A stretch of 64,000 nucleotides of DNA, taken from positions 1,461,441 to 1,525,440 of the forward strand of contig MNCI01004661.1 of assembly GCA_015680685.1 (NCBI GenBank). The letters run 5' to 3'. The notes below the pieces were generated by a model. That model was not told where the DNA came from. It was given only the letters and a program-made list of their open reading frames with translations, and searched no databases. Source of the DNA: Gnetum montanum. Lineage: Eukaryota > Streptophyta > Gnetopsida > Gnetales > Gnetaceae. This document shows positions 35,431 to 46,651 of the stretch, in pieces. Position 1 is the first letter of the stretch. The number at the start of each line of letters is the position of its first letter. Made by a program: the position numbers and the translations under genes.

Positions 35431-38400
35431 ATGGTTGCCATGCGTCGACCCAGAAAGCGATACAAGATGCGGATTATCCTCATTACTACCATTCCCAAGC
35501 TGTCTATGTTCTGCGGATCTGTTTTGTTTGTTTTGGCTCTGCTTTCTTTTGTCGCGGGTCCGTATATTGATCTTGATCGTCTGCTTCAACGCCCGCATGC
35601 TCTTTCTGTTACTCTCCTGCATACTGATCAGGTCTGTTTCTCCTTATTTTGTAGCTATGTATTGTATATTAATTTTGGGTGCGAATGTTAGATTTTTTCT
35701 ATCTTTTCTTGTTTCACGTAACGATATTGGAAACAATTTGGTCTATTGAAAAAGGAAGTTTCCCCCCTTTCTGTTCTTTATAAAGAGGTGTGCCTCATGT
35801 TTTTGCGCTTCATCATAAAATCATGGTTGTCGTTCTGCGTTGTTTGAAAAGAATGTTCTATGTTATAATTTTCAATTCGACAATTTAAAAAATTTTCATT
35901 ATTTTCATGGATTTCCGATTCTGAGATTATCGGAAAGAAAGTGTTATGACAGTTTTTGCAACTGGAACTGTATAGACTGAAAGGATCAGTGAGACAAATT
36001 AACTTGTGCAAAATATATCAGTAGCAATAAATCTTGATTACAACAAATGTTTCCGATAGTTACGTAACTTGAGCACCTTCTATACAATATACTACCGCTT
36101 CTGTAGTGCTGATATTAGATGACTTGTCATCCTTTTAGGGTTAAGGAATAGTAATTGTTGCATCCTTTTATGCCTGGAGGAGTGCTGTAAAAATGAAATT
36201 GAAATTCACCTGCAATAACTATTGAAAAGCTAAAAGTTCAGACATGGGAAAGAAAGTGTCTGTGCATACTTGGAAGCAGTAAGAACGAAAACAATATGAT
36301 TGTATTTGAAATACTTTGCAAAATTTCTTATATGTTCATTACCAAACAACATCCAACCTTCAATATTAGCTATCATTGTTCGTTGCTTTTGTTGTGCTCT
36401 TAGCACTCTGTTTAATGTATAGTTTTGTAATCATTGATTAAACCAAATATTCACAGTATGAATGATTTTTCTTGATAAATAACAATTAATGTTTTGGCAG
36501 GATTTTTTATTCTATCGCAATTAACATGTATTTTTTTCTGCTATTTCTTGTGAGACAGACTTTGAGAACAAATGCTTCACTCAGTTCAAGATTGAGACTA
36601 TTAGATTTGGAAGATGTTCCGGTATACACTTTTTTTTTCTTCAAAATTGATGTTAGATTGTTAATGTTTAACTGTATAATCAATTTAACTTCTCCACCTT
36701 CTCGCTACTATTTGAGGGATATTAATTTGTTTGCACAGTGAAGTTGCATCCTCTTAACTGCATGTTCAAACAAAATGTTCTGTATTGTTTTCTGTTTCCT
36801 GCCTGAGTTTTGGATGTTTATTTAAATGATTAATGTAAAATTTGAGTATGGTATATGTCCTGTTCTGAAAACGAAGTGCATTGCTGCTATTGCAGAGTGA
36901 AGGGGATCCTTCTATTTCCCATTTATGGTCTTCAAAGTTTGCAGAATTTTATTATGGATGCAGTAATCCAAGTCACCACTATACAGGTGCAATTGTTTTT
37001 CTTAAAAAACTCAATTATGAATTGTTAGAACTAGCTGTGTTTGTGAAAACAGTGAGCGTGTTTATGGTTGAACAATATTAATGTTGTCATGTTTTTTCTT
37101 TAAATTTATGGATGTACTGAATCCTAATTGTTCCACTATCTAGAATTAAAATAATTTTTGCTTCATTTTATTTAATATAGCATGGTTGATAAATGTGAGT
37201 AACTTCCTTCCTCAACTTGTATATTAATTTTTTAGTATCTTTTTTTTTTCAGCTAATGTACATAACAAACGTTCTAAGCACCACCTGATGATTGCTGCTA
37301 GTGGAGGACTTAATCAACAAAGAACTGGTGTAAGGCCATTTACTATAATTTGATATTAATATTTTAATCATTATGCTTTGGTTAGCATTCATGGAAAGTT
37401 AATTTTATAATGTTTATCATAATTTTTCTAGTTTTTATGTCGTAACTTCTTGAAAAACCTTTCATAAAGCTGCAAGAAATAAAATTGAAAAATAGATAAT
37501 AATATGCATCAATTTAATATTTTAATGATACTGTAATGTAAAGTTTCTCAGACTGGGACTACATGACAAAGTAAACAGACATCTTTATCCATGAGGATAT
37601 GCTTATTCACAAGTATAATAGGATCACTCAGCTTTTATTACAAAGTTAACACCCTAGATATTTGATAATCTCCCCCTCATTTCTGTGATGGTTATATGTT
37701 TGCTCATGTTATGGCTGGCTGTTGGGTTGTTCTTTGTATATTTAGTTGGCGTTTGCTTTATCTCTGAAGGTCTATGTTTATTTTATTTGCTTTTTATTTT
37801 GATGACTGCGATATTATGGATATGGTTAGTTTTCTGGAAGGACAATATTTTATATTTATCCTAACGGAGTACAACATTTTAAACTAGCTTTACAAATTCA
37901 GTGGACTTAAAAATGTTGGAACAAGGTATATTACCAATCTTACCTAATTGCAAAACACATGCAATTAGTATATAGCATGAAAACACGGGATTGAACTGAA
38001 TAGTGTGGTGTTTAGGTTCTTATCTATTATCCTTGAAGTTGGAGTTTGAATGAACATGGAGTTATCTAAACCTAGGAGTAAATGCAATGAAAGAAGTGTT
38101 ATGAAATGAGATGAAGTGGTAGCTTAATTGGTAATTGATTGAAATGAGATGAGGTGGTAGCTTAATTGGTAATTGATTGGTTTGTTAACCAATTAAGTTA
38201 TGAGTTGAGACTATAGTTAAGGCGTTTTTTTGCAAAATATTTGGGAAATATATAACCATGGATAATGAAAGTGTTCTCCAAAAAATCTGCTGTCTTACTT
38301 TTTAGAAATGGAAACACATTTACAGAATGGTGGTAATGCCACCACCTTAGCCTGAAAATTTCAAATCCACTGTATCGAAGTTACACAGCTTCTCCCAATT

Positions 38401-41400
38401 CTGGGTTTATGGAGCATGCCTTTCAAACCCAACCAAGCATAGATATATAACCATTGACAATTGTTAAATCATGTGTAGCACCAAGGCCACTACAGAATTA
38501 GTTCCAAATAAAAAAAATGCAAGCTTAATTTGCAAAAATGTTAAATACCAATTTGTTAAGAAACATCTTAATTTGTATTAGCTAACCCAACATCCCAAAG
38601 GGGATAATTGTTAGATGTAGTAACCCAACACTGTGTAATGGTTTCAATCACATAGTACATATTATTGACCCAACATCTTTACTATTGGTTAACGCCCTAT
38701 ACATATAGGGTTCAATCTCCTGCACCTCTTAGATATTTCAACTTATACATCCTATACATGGTGGATCCTTCATCACGTTTCAAATGCTGCTCACATTGGG
38801 TTTCCTAGACTCGACTGAAGCCTTCATGTGTCATAACATATTTGAACTGTCCACTTGATTCTAGGAGGAGATGAACTTGAGACCTACTTTTGATAACTGT
38901 TTAAGAAATAAGTTTTGATATGCAGGTGCACCCAAAAGCGAATTGGATGGCTGGGAGAAGCAGGTGTGTTTACTCAGATCTTACACCTCTTGGTTAACAC
39001 CCCAATGTATAAGTTCCTTCCAACCTCTCATTGCCTTTATTGAACACTGTTCACATTACGTCTCCAGGATCTTTACTCTTGGTCAACATAGTTATCGAAC
39101 ATTGATATGAATGGATTAATAAAACATTCTTTGGAGACTTTTAACCAATGAACTCCACAAATACCTCTCTCATTAGGTTAATGATGATACTTTCTTCTGT
39201 TTGACACTAAAGGCTTTTATCATCATCATCATTCTAACTTTGTCCCAACAAAATGGGGTTGGCTACATTATAGGCTTTGATATTATTTGAATATTAAAAC
39301 CATAAAGACCTAACAATGTGGTGGAATCTATAATGTTATAATTCCAACACCTTTGAAGGAGTATCATGTACATACCATAATTTTACAGTGTTGTTATATA
39401 AGCAGTATTGAAATTTCTCCAGTTGATAAGAGCACTAGTTAAATGGTCATTGAATTTTCTATTCAAGGATGAATAATGAATTCTGTCCATAACAAGGCAT
39501 CATTCTAGCCAAATTACAGCTGAGATCATTATATATGTATACTTTTTAAACAAGTAAAAGAGCTGGTATCATTATATTAACAAGAAAGAAAAAGTTTAAA
39601 CACTATACCTCTGCAAGGTGAAATTAGTCCTTTCATTTTCAAGATTCAATAGTGAAACTGATTAGACCACTAGAGACAAACATGTGTGAAACCGTTACAA
39701 CCTAATTGCATCAGCGACAGCAAACCTAGAAACATTGACGTTCTTAAACATAAGCATCAGGAAACATCAAGAGAAAAATAGAAAGTAATACAATTCAACT
39801 TGACCAATCAATTCAAATAGGATCAACAAGATATTCCTTCATAGAAAATAATTGCGTTAGTGACAGTAGCCCTAAACAGAGTGAAGTTTCTAAACACGAG
39901 CATAAAGAAACAACTACTAAGAGAAAAACAAAGAGATATAGACTTTATAGATGAGTTTAGGAAAATAATCCTAGATGAATGAAGTAGGAATGAACGTGTA
40001 AAATCAATTATACCTCTTGGAGATGATCAATGTAAAACCTTGCTTAGTATATCCTAGATAATATGGATCTATTGAACTACTGTTTCAACCATTTTTCATA
40101 TAGTGCCTGTATATCTTATTAGTAACCTGTTGGGATCGAATCTGTGACTTGTAAGATGAAAGTCATGCTTTAACCAACAAGTCCATGCCTTGATATCTAA
40201 ATACAAAAAAAAGGTAGATTTTGAAAAGCATTCCAAATGTAGAGGAATTAAGCTAATGGATTGTGCTGCAAAGTTTGGAAAGATTAGGAGAATAATCTTG
40301 AAAATGGAAATTGAAAGTTTTTTGGGAACAAATTTCACACTTATGCGAGTAAAATTTAGAGCTAAGAGTAAAAAATATATACATATCCTTGTTTGGAATG
40401 AAATTTTATATTATCATTAGGGAGACTATCTGGTGATTCTGGCGAATATTAATATTCTACTAGCTATGTCAAATATAGCAGTAATAATTGTCTGGGTTGA
40501 CGGTTGACATCTAACTATTTTTTAGTAGGATACATCTGGTGTTTCTGCCAGTCTCATCCTTATTTGCGCTTGCAGTTGTTACGGATCACTAACAGTGCGT
40601 TTCAATATTATCGTTCAATGTATTTTAGTGTGGATGGTTTAGTGCTAATTGAAAAATTAAAATGTCATCTAATAGAAGGAAATATTAATTTAGTATCAAG
40701 GTATATAACCTTAGTGGTGGAATTCAATTTATGATTGAAATTAGTACAAGTTTTCAATTTTCATGTAGTGTAAGAAACTAAGATTCAGAAATTTTTGTCT
40801 TTAAAAATGTCCCCATGCTTGCAGATAACAGATGCCGTGGTTGTTGCTAGGATGTTGAATGTAACATTGGTTGTTCCAAAATTGGATCAAAAGTCCTTTT
40901 GGAAAGATAAAAGGTATCGTGTGAAGGACAGAGCTTTATCTGTGTGTGTGTGTGTGTTTTTTTTTTTTTTCATCAACAGTACTTGAAAATTAGATGATAC
41001 TGTGTTCCTAATGGTAAGTATGTTTGTATTTTGCAGTGACTTTGGTGATATATTTGACATTGATTGGTTCATAAATTCACTTTCCAATGATGTTACAATT
41101 GTCAAAGAGCTTCCTCTAAAGGTGAAGAAAGAAGCAGGAAGGATTCATAGCATGCGTGTTCCAAGGAAGTGCACACCACATTGTTATGAGGCCCGTGTAT
41201 TGCCTGCATTAAACAAAAGACATGTATGTACTTTTTTATTTCTTAAGTTATTGTGGTTTCAGTCCATCTTGCAAATGCTATCAAGTACTTGTTATTGCCT
41301 AGTAATGTTATTTATGCCTTTCTTTTGGGTGCATGCGAGACTAGTCTGAGCATACCTTATTCAACTGTTCAAGACCGCAATGTAAATTTTTAATTTTGAC

Positions 41401-43112
41401 ACAACGCCTTTCTAAATAAATTTGATTACGGGTTTTTTTGGCCCAACTTTGCATTTTTAAGAGTTGACTGTTGTTGCACTTGTTTAATCTTTTTAAAACA
41501 TACTAATGACCTTTTCTGAATTTGGCAACAGACAAAAAAGTTACAGAATTATGCCATTGTTGTTTATACCATGGGCTTTTTAATAGTAACAATGATGAAA
41601 GTGCACATCTACATTGCAAGACTTGCATTTTCTTAGTTTATTTTGCATTCATGTATGTTGTCAAATTTTTTGAAAGTTTGTTTCTCCTCCTCTCTTCTCA
41701 TTCGACTTGAACAAACATTATCTCAATCACAATATTTTTGTGTGTGCAGGTTATGGAGCTCACAAAGTTTGATTACAGATTAGCAAACAGGCTACCTAGT
41801 GATTTACAAAAATTGCGCTGTAAAGTGAATTACCATGCACTGAGATTTACAAAATCTATAACAGATATGGGCCAGTTACTAGTTGATAGAATGCGTGAAA
41901 AGAGCTCACGTTTTGTGGCTTTACATTTAAGGTAATTTAGATTCTGCAACTGCTAATCTCAGTTTTGGTTAATTAGCAACGGATATTAGTGAAATTATTG
42001 CAATCAAGTAGAGTTTTTGGATATTTTTATGTACTTATGTAAACATGCAGGTTTGAGCCTGATATGCTTGCCTTTTCGGGCTGCTATTTTGGTGGTGGTG
42101 ATGCAGAAACGAAGAAGCTAGGTTCTATACGCAAACGTTGGAAATCATTGCATGTAATTTGCTTAAGTTTAGCATATTTTTGTTGATTTTAAATTTCATT
42201 TTTCTTTTATTTATTGATATTTTGTTTATGAATCTTACAAACGAACTGTTTGTTTTGTTAATCCAGACAAGCAACCCAGAAAAGGAACGTAGGCATGGAA
42301 AATGCCCTCTTACACCCCAAGAAGTGGGGCTGATGTTAAGAGCATTAGGGTTTGGGAAAGATGTTCACCTTTATGTGGCCTCGGGAGAGGTGTATGGAGG
42401 AGAAGAGTCATTAGCACCTTTGAAGGCTATGTTCCCTAATTATTACACCAAGGATACACTAGCAAGTAAGGAAGAGTTGGAACCATTTTCTTCCTATTCT
42501 TCTCGTATGGCTGCTCTGGATTACATAGTTTGTGATCAGAGTGATGTATTTGTTACAAACAACAATGGCAACATGGCTAAAATGTTGGCTGGACGAAGGT
42601 ATACATTGTTGGCTCTTGACTATTGAATAGAATTTCATTACATATTTTATTAAGGTGGTGTGACTGACCATGGTGATATAACCTCCAGGCGTTACTTCGG
42701 ACACAAGCGAACAATTCGCCCTAATGCTAAGAAGCTATCTTCTCTATTCCTTAGCAGACAAAACATGTCTTGGGATGAGTTTGCCCTGAGGGTCCGTGCT
42801 CACCAAAAAGGATTTATGGGAGAGCCAAATGAAGTCCGACCCGGAAGAGGTGAATTTCATGAATTTCCACTGTCCTGTGTTTGTGAAAAACCAGGTGCCA
42901 AGGAGGTCATCGAAAATTCAGCACACAATCGTAGCATGCCTAAGCCTAAAAATGCTGACAATTCACAAAATCAACATGAGGCACTTCAGATAGATAGCGA
43001 ATCAGGTGCTGATGCTGAATGGTCTGGGAAAGACTATGTTGATGAAAGTTCACAGGGCCTGCAATCTGAGGTTGAAGAAGAAGCTGACTTGGAGTATGTG
43101 ATGTCAGACTGA
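35431..43112 (+). CDS. GDP-fucose protein O-fucosyltransferase family protein (10 exons)
   Basis: Exons read from the sequence: 35431-35631, 36559-36621, 36896-36986, 37253-37329, 40825-40913, 41037-41223, 41750-41931, 42051-42153, 42267-42598 and 42689-43112. All introns are GT-AG and phases agree, giving 582 residues without a stop. A basic N-terminus (MRRPRKRYKMR) and one hydrophobic segment (about residues 26-46) indicate a type II Golgi-type membrane protein. The catalytic domain shows AASGGLNQQRTGI (about 133-145), HLRFEPD (295-301), GKCPLTPQEVGLMLRALGF, and FVTNNNGNMA (426-435) with RYFGHKRTIRPNAKKL after it, all strongly conserved in plant O-fucosyltransferases. The family transfers fucose from GDP-fucose to acceptors in the secretory pathway or cell wall. 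The exact paralogue is not assignable. The last ~65 residues are acidic and Ser/Gln-rich. An in-frame ATG three codons downstream is an alternative start. Confidence 0.93.
38103..38178 (+). repeat. 38-bp tandem duplication in intron 4
   Basis: The unit GAAATGAGATGAAGTGGTAG then CTTAATTGGTAATTGATT occurs twice back to back (38103-38140, 38141-38178), with one difference. Confidence 0.95.
38155..38225 (+). other. tRNA-like segment, possible SINE head
   Basis: GGTAGCTTAATTGGTAATTG resembles a D-arm/A box. It is followed by an inverted GGTTTGTTAACC stem-loop-like block with GTT at the anticodon position (as in tRNA-Asn) and by GAGTTGAGACT, a decayed B box. The stems do not close well, so it is not a functional tRNA gene. 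Confidence 0.3.
40121..40190 (-). other. tRNA-like segment on the minus strand, possible SINE head
   Basis: On the minus strand TGGACTTGTTGGTTAAAGCA (A-box-like) is followed 23 bp later by GATTCGATCCC, very close to the B-box consensus GGTTCGATCCC. This order and spacing fit a tRNA-derived promoter. No full cloverleaf or tail is evident. Confidence 0.35.
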
Positions 43113-44338
43113 AAAAAACAAAAACAAAAAAGTCTAGTAAGTGAATGATCTCGGAGTGCAGTGTACTATATTCACAGGAGAACATTTTTGAGAATTCAAA
43201 GTTTAGTCTATAAGATGAGCGGCTGTTTGGAGGAATTTTTGTGGCAAACATCTCCTTTCTCTGTGCTGCTTTAGGAACTCTTGGATTTCCAGGCCCTTTT
43301 CCTGTGTCTTCCAGGCACAGGTGCTGTTTGCACCGACTTCATTTATAATTTTTCCAACTGTAAAATGTAGCTTTGTGTGATTGTTTTTGCATTGATAAAC
43401 ATACAGCCAAAAGATCATCCGCAAAACATTTTTTGTTCCAGATGTCTGCCCATCAATTTGATTAATTTTCACAAATGTTTGTCAGAAATTTTGCCACATT
43501 TGTGAGCTTATTAGATGTCTGACATCATGGATTGTTAATTCTGCATCTTGCATAAGAAGCTCTTCAACATTGAAATTGAGCAGTTTTCTTGCCACAAGAA
43601 CTTCTATCATATTTAACTACTTTCATGCGAACCGTCATGTTGTTGGTGACCACCGCTGTTGGGCATTATCGTAATGGTAGAGAGGGAAGCTCGGGTTAGC
43701 CCTTCATTAGGGTAGGTCGTTGGCCCTTCATTAGGGTGGGTGATGGCCACGGGAACAAGACAACGGGATGCAATGAAAACTTAGATATAAAGAAAACGAA
43801 TGTCCCTTTGTTTGTTTATAGCAACCACAGCAACGTTGCAGTTTTATTTTTCAGTATTGCTATTTGTGGCCTTTTCTTTATTCAATGTTGTTATTTTTTT
43901 AACATTGATTTGCTTTTTCTTTTATATATAATCTCTTTTTTAAAATAAGGATATATTTTTATTAAAAATGAATTTTGCCCTTGATGTATTTCTCTTAAAT
44001 CTCACATCATTATTATTATTTTAACCCTTTGGCCAAGTGGAAATAATTTTTTTATCATGGTTGTAATTTATTTATTCTATAAACATTTATGTAATTTATT
44101 CACTCAAGATGTATTATTATTATCTGACCCTTTGGTTAAGTGGGAGAATCTTGATGTAATTTATTATCCCAGTTGTGTAAAATAATGCTTGGAATTACTT
44201 ATGTAATGTGATTTTAAGCTCACTGATATTTCCCTTACATTTATAATGCCACATTGTCTAAGATCTTAGTTGCAATATTTATGTATATACATGCACATTG
44301 ATATTCATATCATTTTTGCACTATCTTCAAATTCAATC
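43113..44338 (+). other. 3' flank of the O-fucosyltransferase gene and 5' flank of the copia element
   Basis: The first few hundred bases are the presumed 3' UTR; no AATAAA is obvious. Further on, CCCTTTGGCCAAGTGG (about 44025) and CCCTTTGGTTAAGTGGGAGA (about 44129) are two copies of a motif like the copia polypurine tract region. They may be LTR-edge remnants. I could not define a 5' LTR or a TGGTATCAGAGC primer site before the copia gag. Confidence 0.4.
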
Positions 44339-45596
44339 ATGGCCTCCAAACAACTTCTTGTTGACGTGCATAAAGGGGAAAAGCTTGGTGGTGAAAATTA
44401 TGACATTTGGCATTGAAAGATCTAATATGTTTTACATGAACAAGAGGTGGTAGAGGCCTTCTTTCATCCCATGGAGGAACCCATAGAGGGCATAGATCCT
44501 CAACATGGCAAAGAGATGGCAAAGAGGCTAACATATCAAAGTTGGCTCAAAAAGGATAATGTTGCTTGCATCACATTGTTGAGTAGCATGCAAAATGACA
44601 TCCTTTTTGAATTTGAGCAATATGCAACTTCACATGTCGTGTGGGAAGCCCTCATAGCAAGGTTTGGTTCTACCTTTGCCACAAGACTAAAGAGTTTAAC
44701 TCTCAAGTTTATTAGAAGCATCCTAATCAAACTATGAAATAGCACCTTAGGACAATGTCGAACATGATTTGAGAGTTGATGGTCACTAAGAATAGTCTCA
44801 TGGATGAACAACATGTATAAGAAGTTATTTGCTCACTCTCAAACTCTTGGGAACACAAGTGAGTAAACATGATGCACAAGAAGAATGTAAAAATATTTGT
44901 GGATCTTGCATATTATTTGAAACTCAAGGAATATTTAATAGCTGCTAAGACCTCTAATGTGTATGATGTTAAATCCAACACCCAAAAATCCAATAGAAAT
45001 TGGAGAAAAAGGGGTTGTGGTAAGTCCTCTCAACAAGAATCTCCACCAAAGAAGGCTAAGGAGGATAAAAGGAAGAGAGGAAAAAGGGAAGGTAAGAAAG
45101 ACTCATGAGTGCACTAAGCCTAAGAAGACTCATGAGCAATAGACCATGTAACAAGAAATCAAGTTGACTTTGTTGAATACTGTTGAATTCTAGTAGGAAT
45201 AAAAAAGATATCCATGGGAAATACCTCTAGTATATATGTATTGGGCATTAGTACATATAAACTTGTCATGCTACTAGATCACATTTTATGTCTCCATGAT
45301 GTCCTTTATGCACCAGAAATTTAATGAAATTTACTTTCCATTATTGCTTTATTAAAATTGGGTTTCAACTTTATGTTTAAAAATGATTTAGTTACAATTC
45401 ATCTAGACTCAGTTTGTTATGGATATGGTTTTGTTGATGGTGGTTTCCTCATGTTAGATATTGAATATGCTATTAAAGAAGATAGTTATTTCTCACTACT
45501 CACTTCTATTGATAATGTTGGCAAAAGTTTCATTTTATAGTAGACTAGGTTGGGCTATGTTGGATAAGAAAGGATAACAAGGTTAACTAGAGTAGG
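44339..45596 (+). pseudogene. gag: Copia element, left part: gag to start of the pre-integrase domain
   Basis: It starts ATG GCC TCC (MASKQLLVDVHKGEKLGGEN). The copia gag reads AKRLTYQSWLKKDNVACITL and VVWEALIARFGS, followed by a Lys/Arg-rich region with GCGKSS. The protease core is lost, but its end is readable as LHDVLYAPEI.NLLSIIALLKLGFNF. The pre-integrase domain then reads TRLGYVG...TRLTRVG and is cut at 45596 by element C. Stops are scattered (for example YDIWH.KI.YVL). GTAGG (45592-45596) is the left target duplication of C. Confidence 0.85.
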
Positions 45597-46486
45597 TGAT
45601 GAAGTGTCATTAGTCGATGCATCGACTAGGCCGTGTATACAAGGCCGTGTATACGCGGCCATGTCGACGCGGCCCCGTTGACGTAGCCTTCCATGCGTCG
45701 ACGTGGCCCCGTTTACACGGAGCCTATTTCAGCCTATAAATAAGAGGGCCTTCCACCTCATTTAGGTACCTTTCAGTTAGTTGTAGCGAAGCTCTTGCAG
45801 TTTGTTCCCGCAGGAGATAGAATATTTTCCAAGTGCCTACAGCAGTATTCAAGCGTTGATGTATCTGAGCCCATTGGCGTGACGGCAATAAAGACAAACT
45901 CTTCAAGCATTCCTTGCAGCATTTGGACTTAGCCATTTTATGCATTCAGTAGTTTAATATGTTCATACTTTGTTAATTGCTTGTTAATTACTTAAGTTTC
46001 TGTTATTGCTATTTTAATCGCTATCGCTCTTTTATAGTTCGTCAAGGCCATAAGTACGACCATCTCGAACGTAAACCCAACACTTGGTGAACCTAGTGAC
46101 ACTTAACGTTTGGTAACCTAGAAGTGCTTAGGGGATGCTCAGAACATGCCCGGAAGATGGGATTGGATACTTATGCTAGGAATAGTTAGAATACAAATTA
46201 GGATAATTATAGACTAGAAAATAGTTCATCCTTTACTTTCCATACTTTAATTAGACGCCAAAAGATAAGTAAAAAGCTATAAAAATCATTAGCCTTAGTC
46301 TCACTTAACCATAGCAAACAAAACATCACAAGTGAGATTAGGAAGGCAACGACCGTTCTAACCCAAGGTTTCATTGGTTAGAGTCTGGTGTATGTTAAGT
46401 GCTTATAGTCTACGGAATTCGACCAAGTTGCGTGTGAACTCCCGTGATTCGTATGGTTGGGCGTAGAGGTACCTAGCTGCTCATCA
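45597..46486 (+). mobile_element. Element C 5' LTR
   Basis: 890 bp, against 914 bp for the 3' copy; the difference is a 24-bp gap near 45845. U3 holds repeated GGCCGTGTATAC and GTCGACGYGGCCCCGT motifs, then TATAAATAAG (about 45735) and CAATAAAGAC (about 45887). It ends GGCGTAGAGGTACCTAGCTG before CTCATCA. Confidence 0.95.
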
Positions 46487-46487
46487 T

Positions 46488-46505
46488 TGGCGTCATTGTC
46501 GGGGA
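46488..46505 (+). other. Primer binding site of element C (tRNA-Asp)
   Basis: TGGCGTCATTGTCGGGGA lies 1 bp after the LTR. It matches the complement of the plant tRNA-Asp 3' end (TGGCGCCGTTGCCGGGGA) at 15 of 18 positions, and the differences are all C-to-T or G-to-A. Confidence 0.9.
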
Positions 46506-46651
46506 CTGTTAGTCTTACATGCGTCATCTAACCTTAGTGAATTATCATTCAAGTTGTTGGAATGGACCCAAGATAGAAATATTTACTCATGCTAGGCGGA
46601 TTAAAGTAAATAGTAAGGTACACCGATTACACGGATCATTTAATGTCCAAC

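Larger units (their letters stand above)
37330..40824 (+). other. Large intron 4 of the O-fucosyltransferase gene
   Basis: A 3495-bp intron between ACTGGT|GTAAGG and TTGCAG|ATAACA; the other introns range from 90 bp to 0.93 kb. No transposon ORF is visible. It holds a 38-bp tandem duplication and two tRNA-like segments that suggest old SINE or tRNA-derived insertions. Confidence 0.8.

Noticed and set aside
35428-35622. Minus-strand ORF opposite exon 1 of the fucosyltransferase gene
   Set aside because: It is the antisense shadow of a confirmed exon.
40121-40190. A functional tRNA gene on the minus strand
   Set aside because: A- and B-box-like motifs are present but stems do not pair into a cloverleaf; a tRNA-derived repeat is likelier.
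44000-44338. A 5' LTR of the copia element
   Set aside because: Motifs like the copia polypurine region are present, but there is no TGGTATCAGAGC primer site, no TG...CA pair and no matching copy after 59650.
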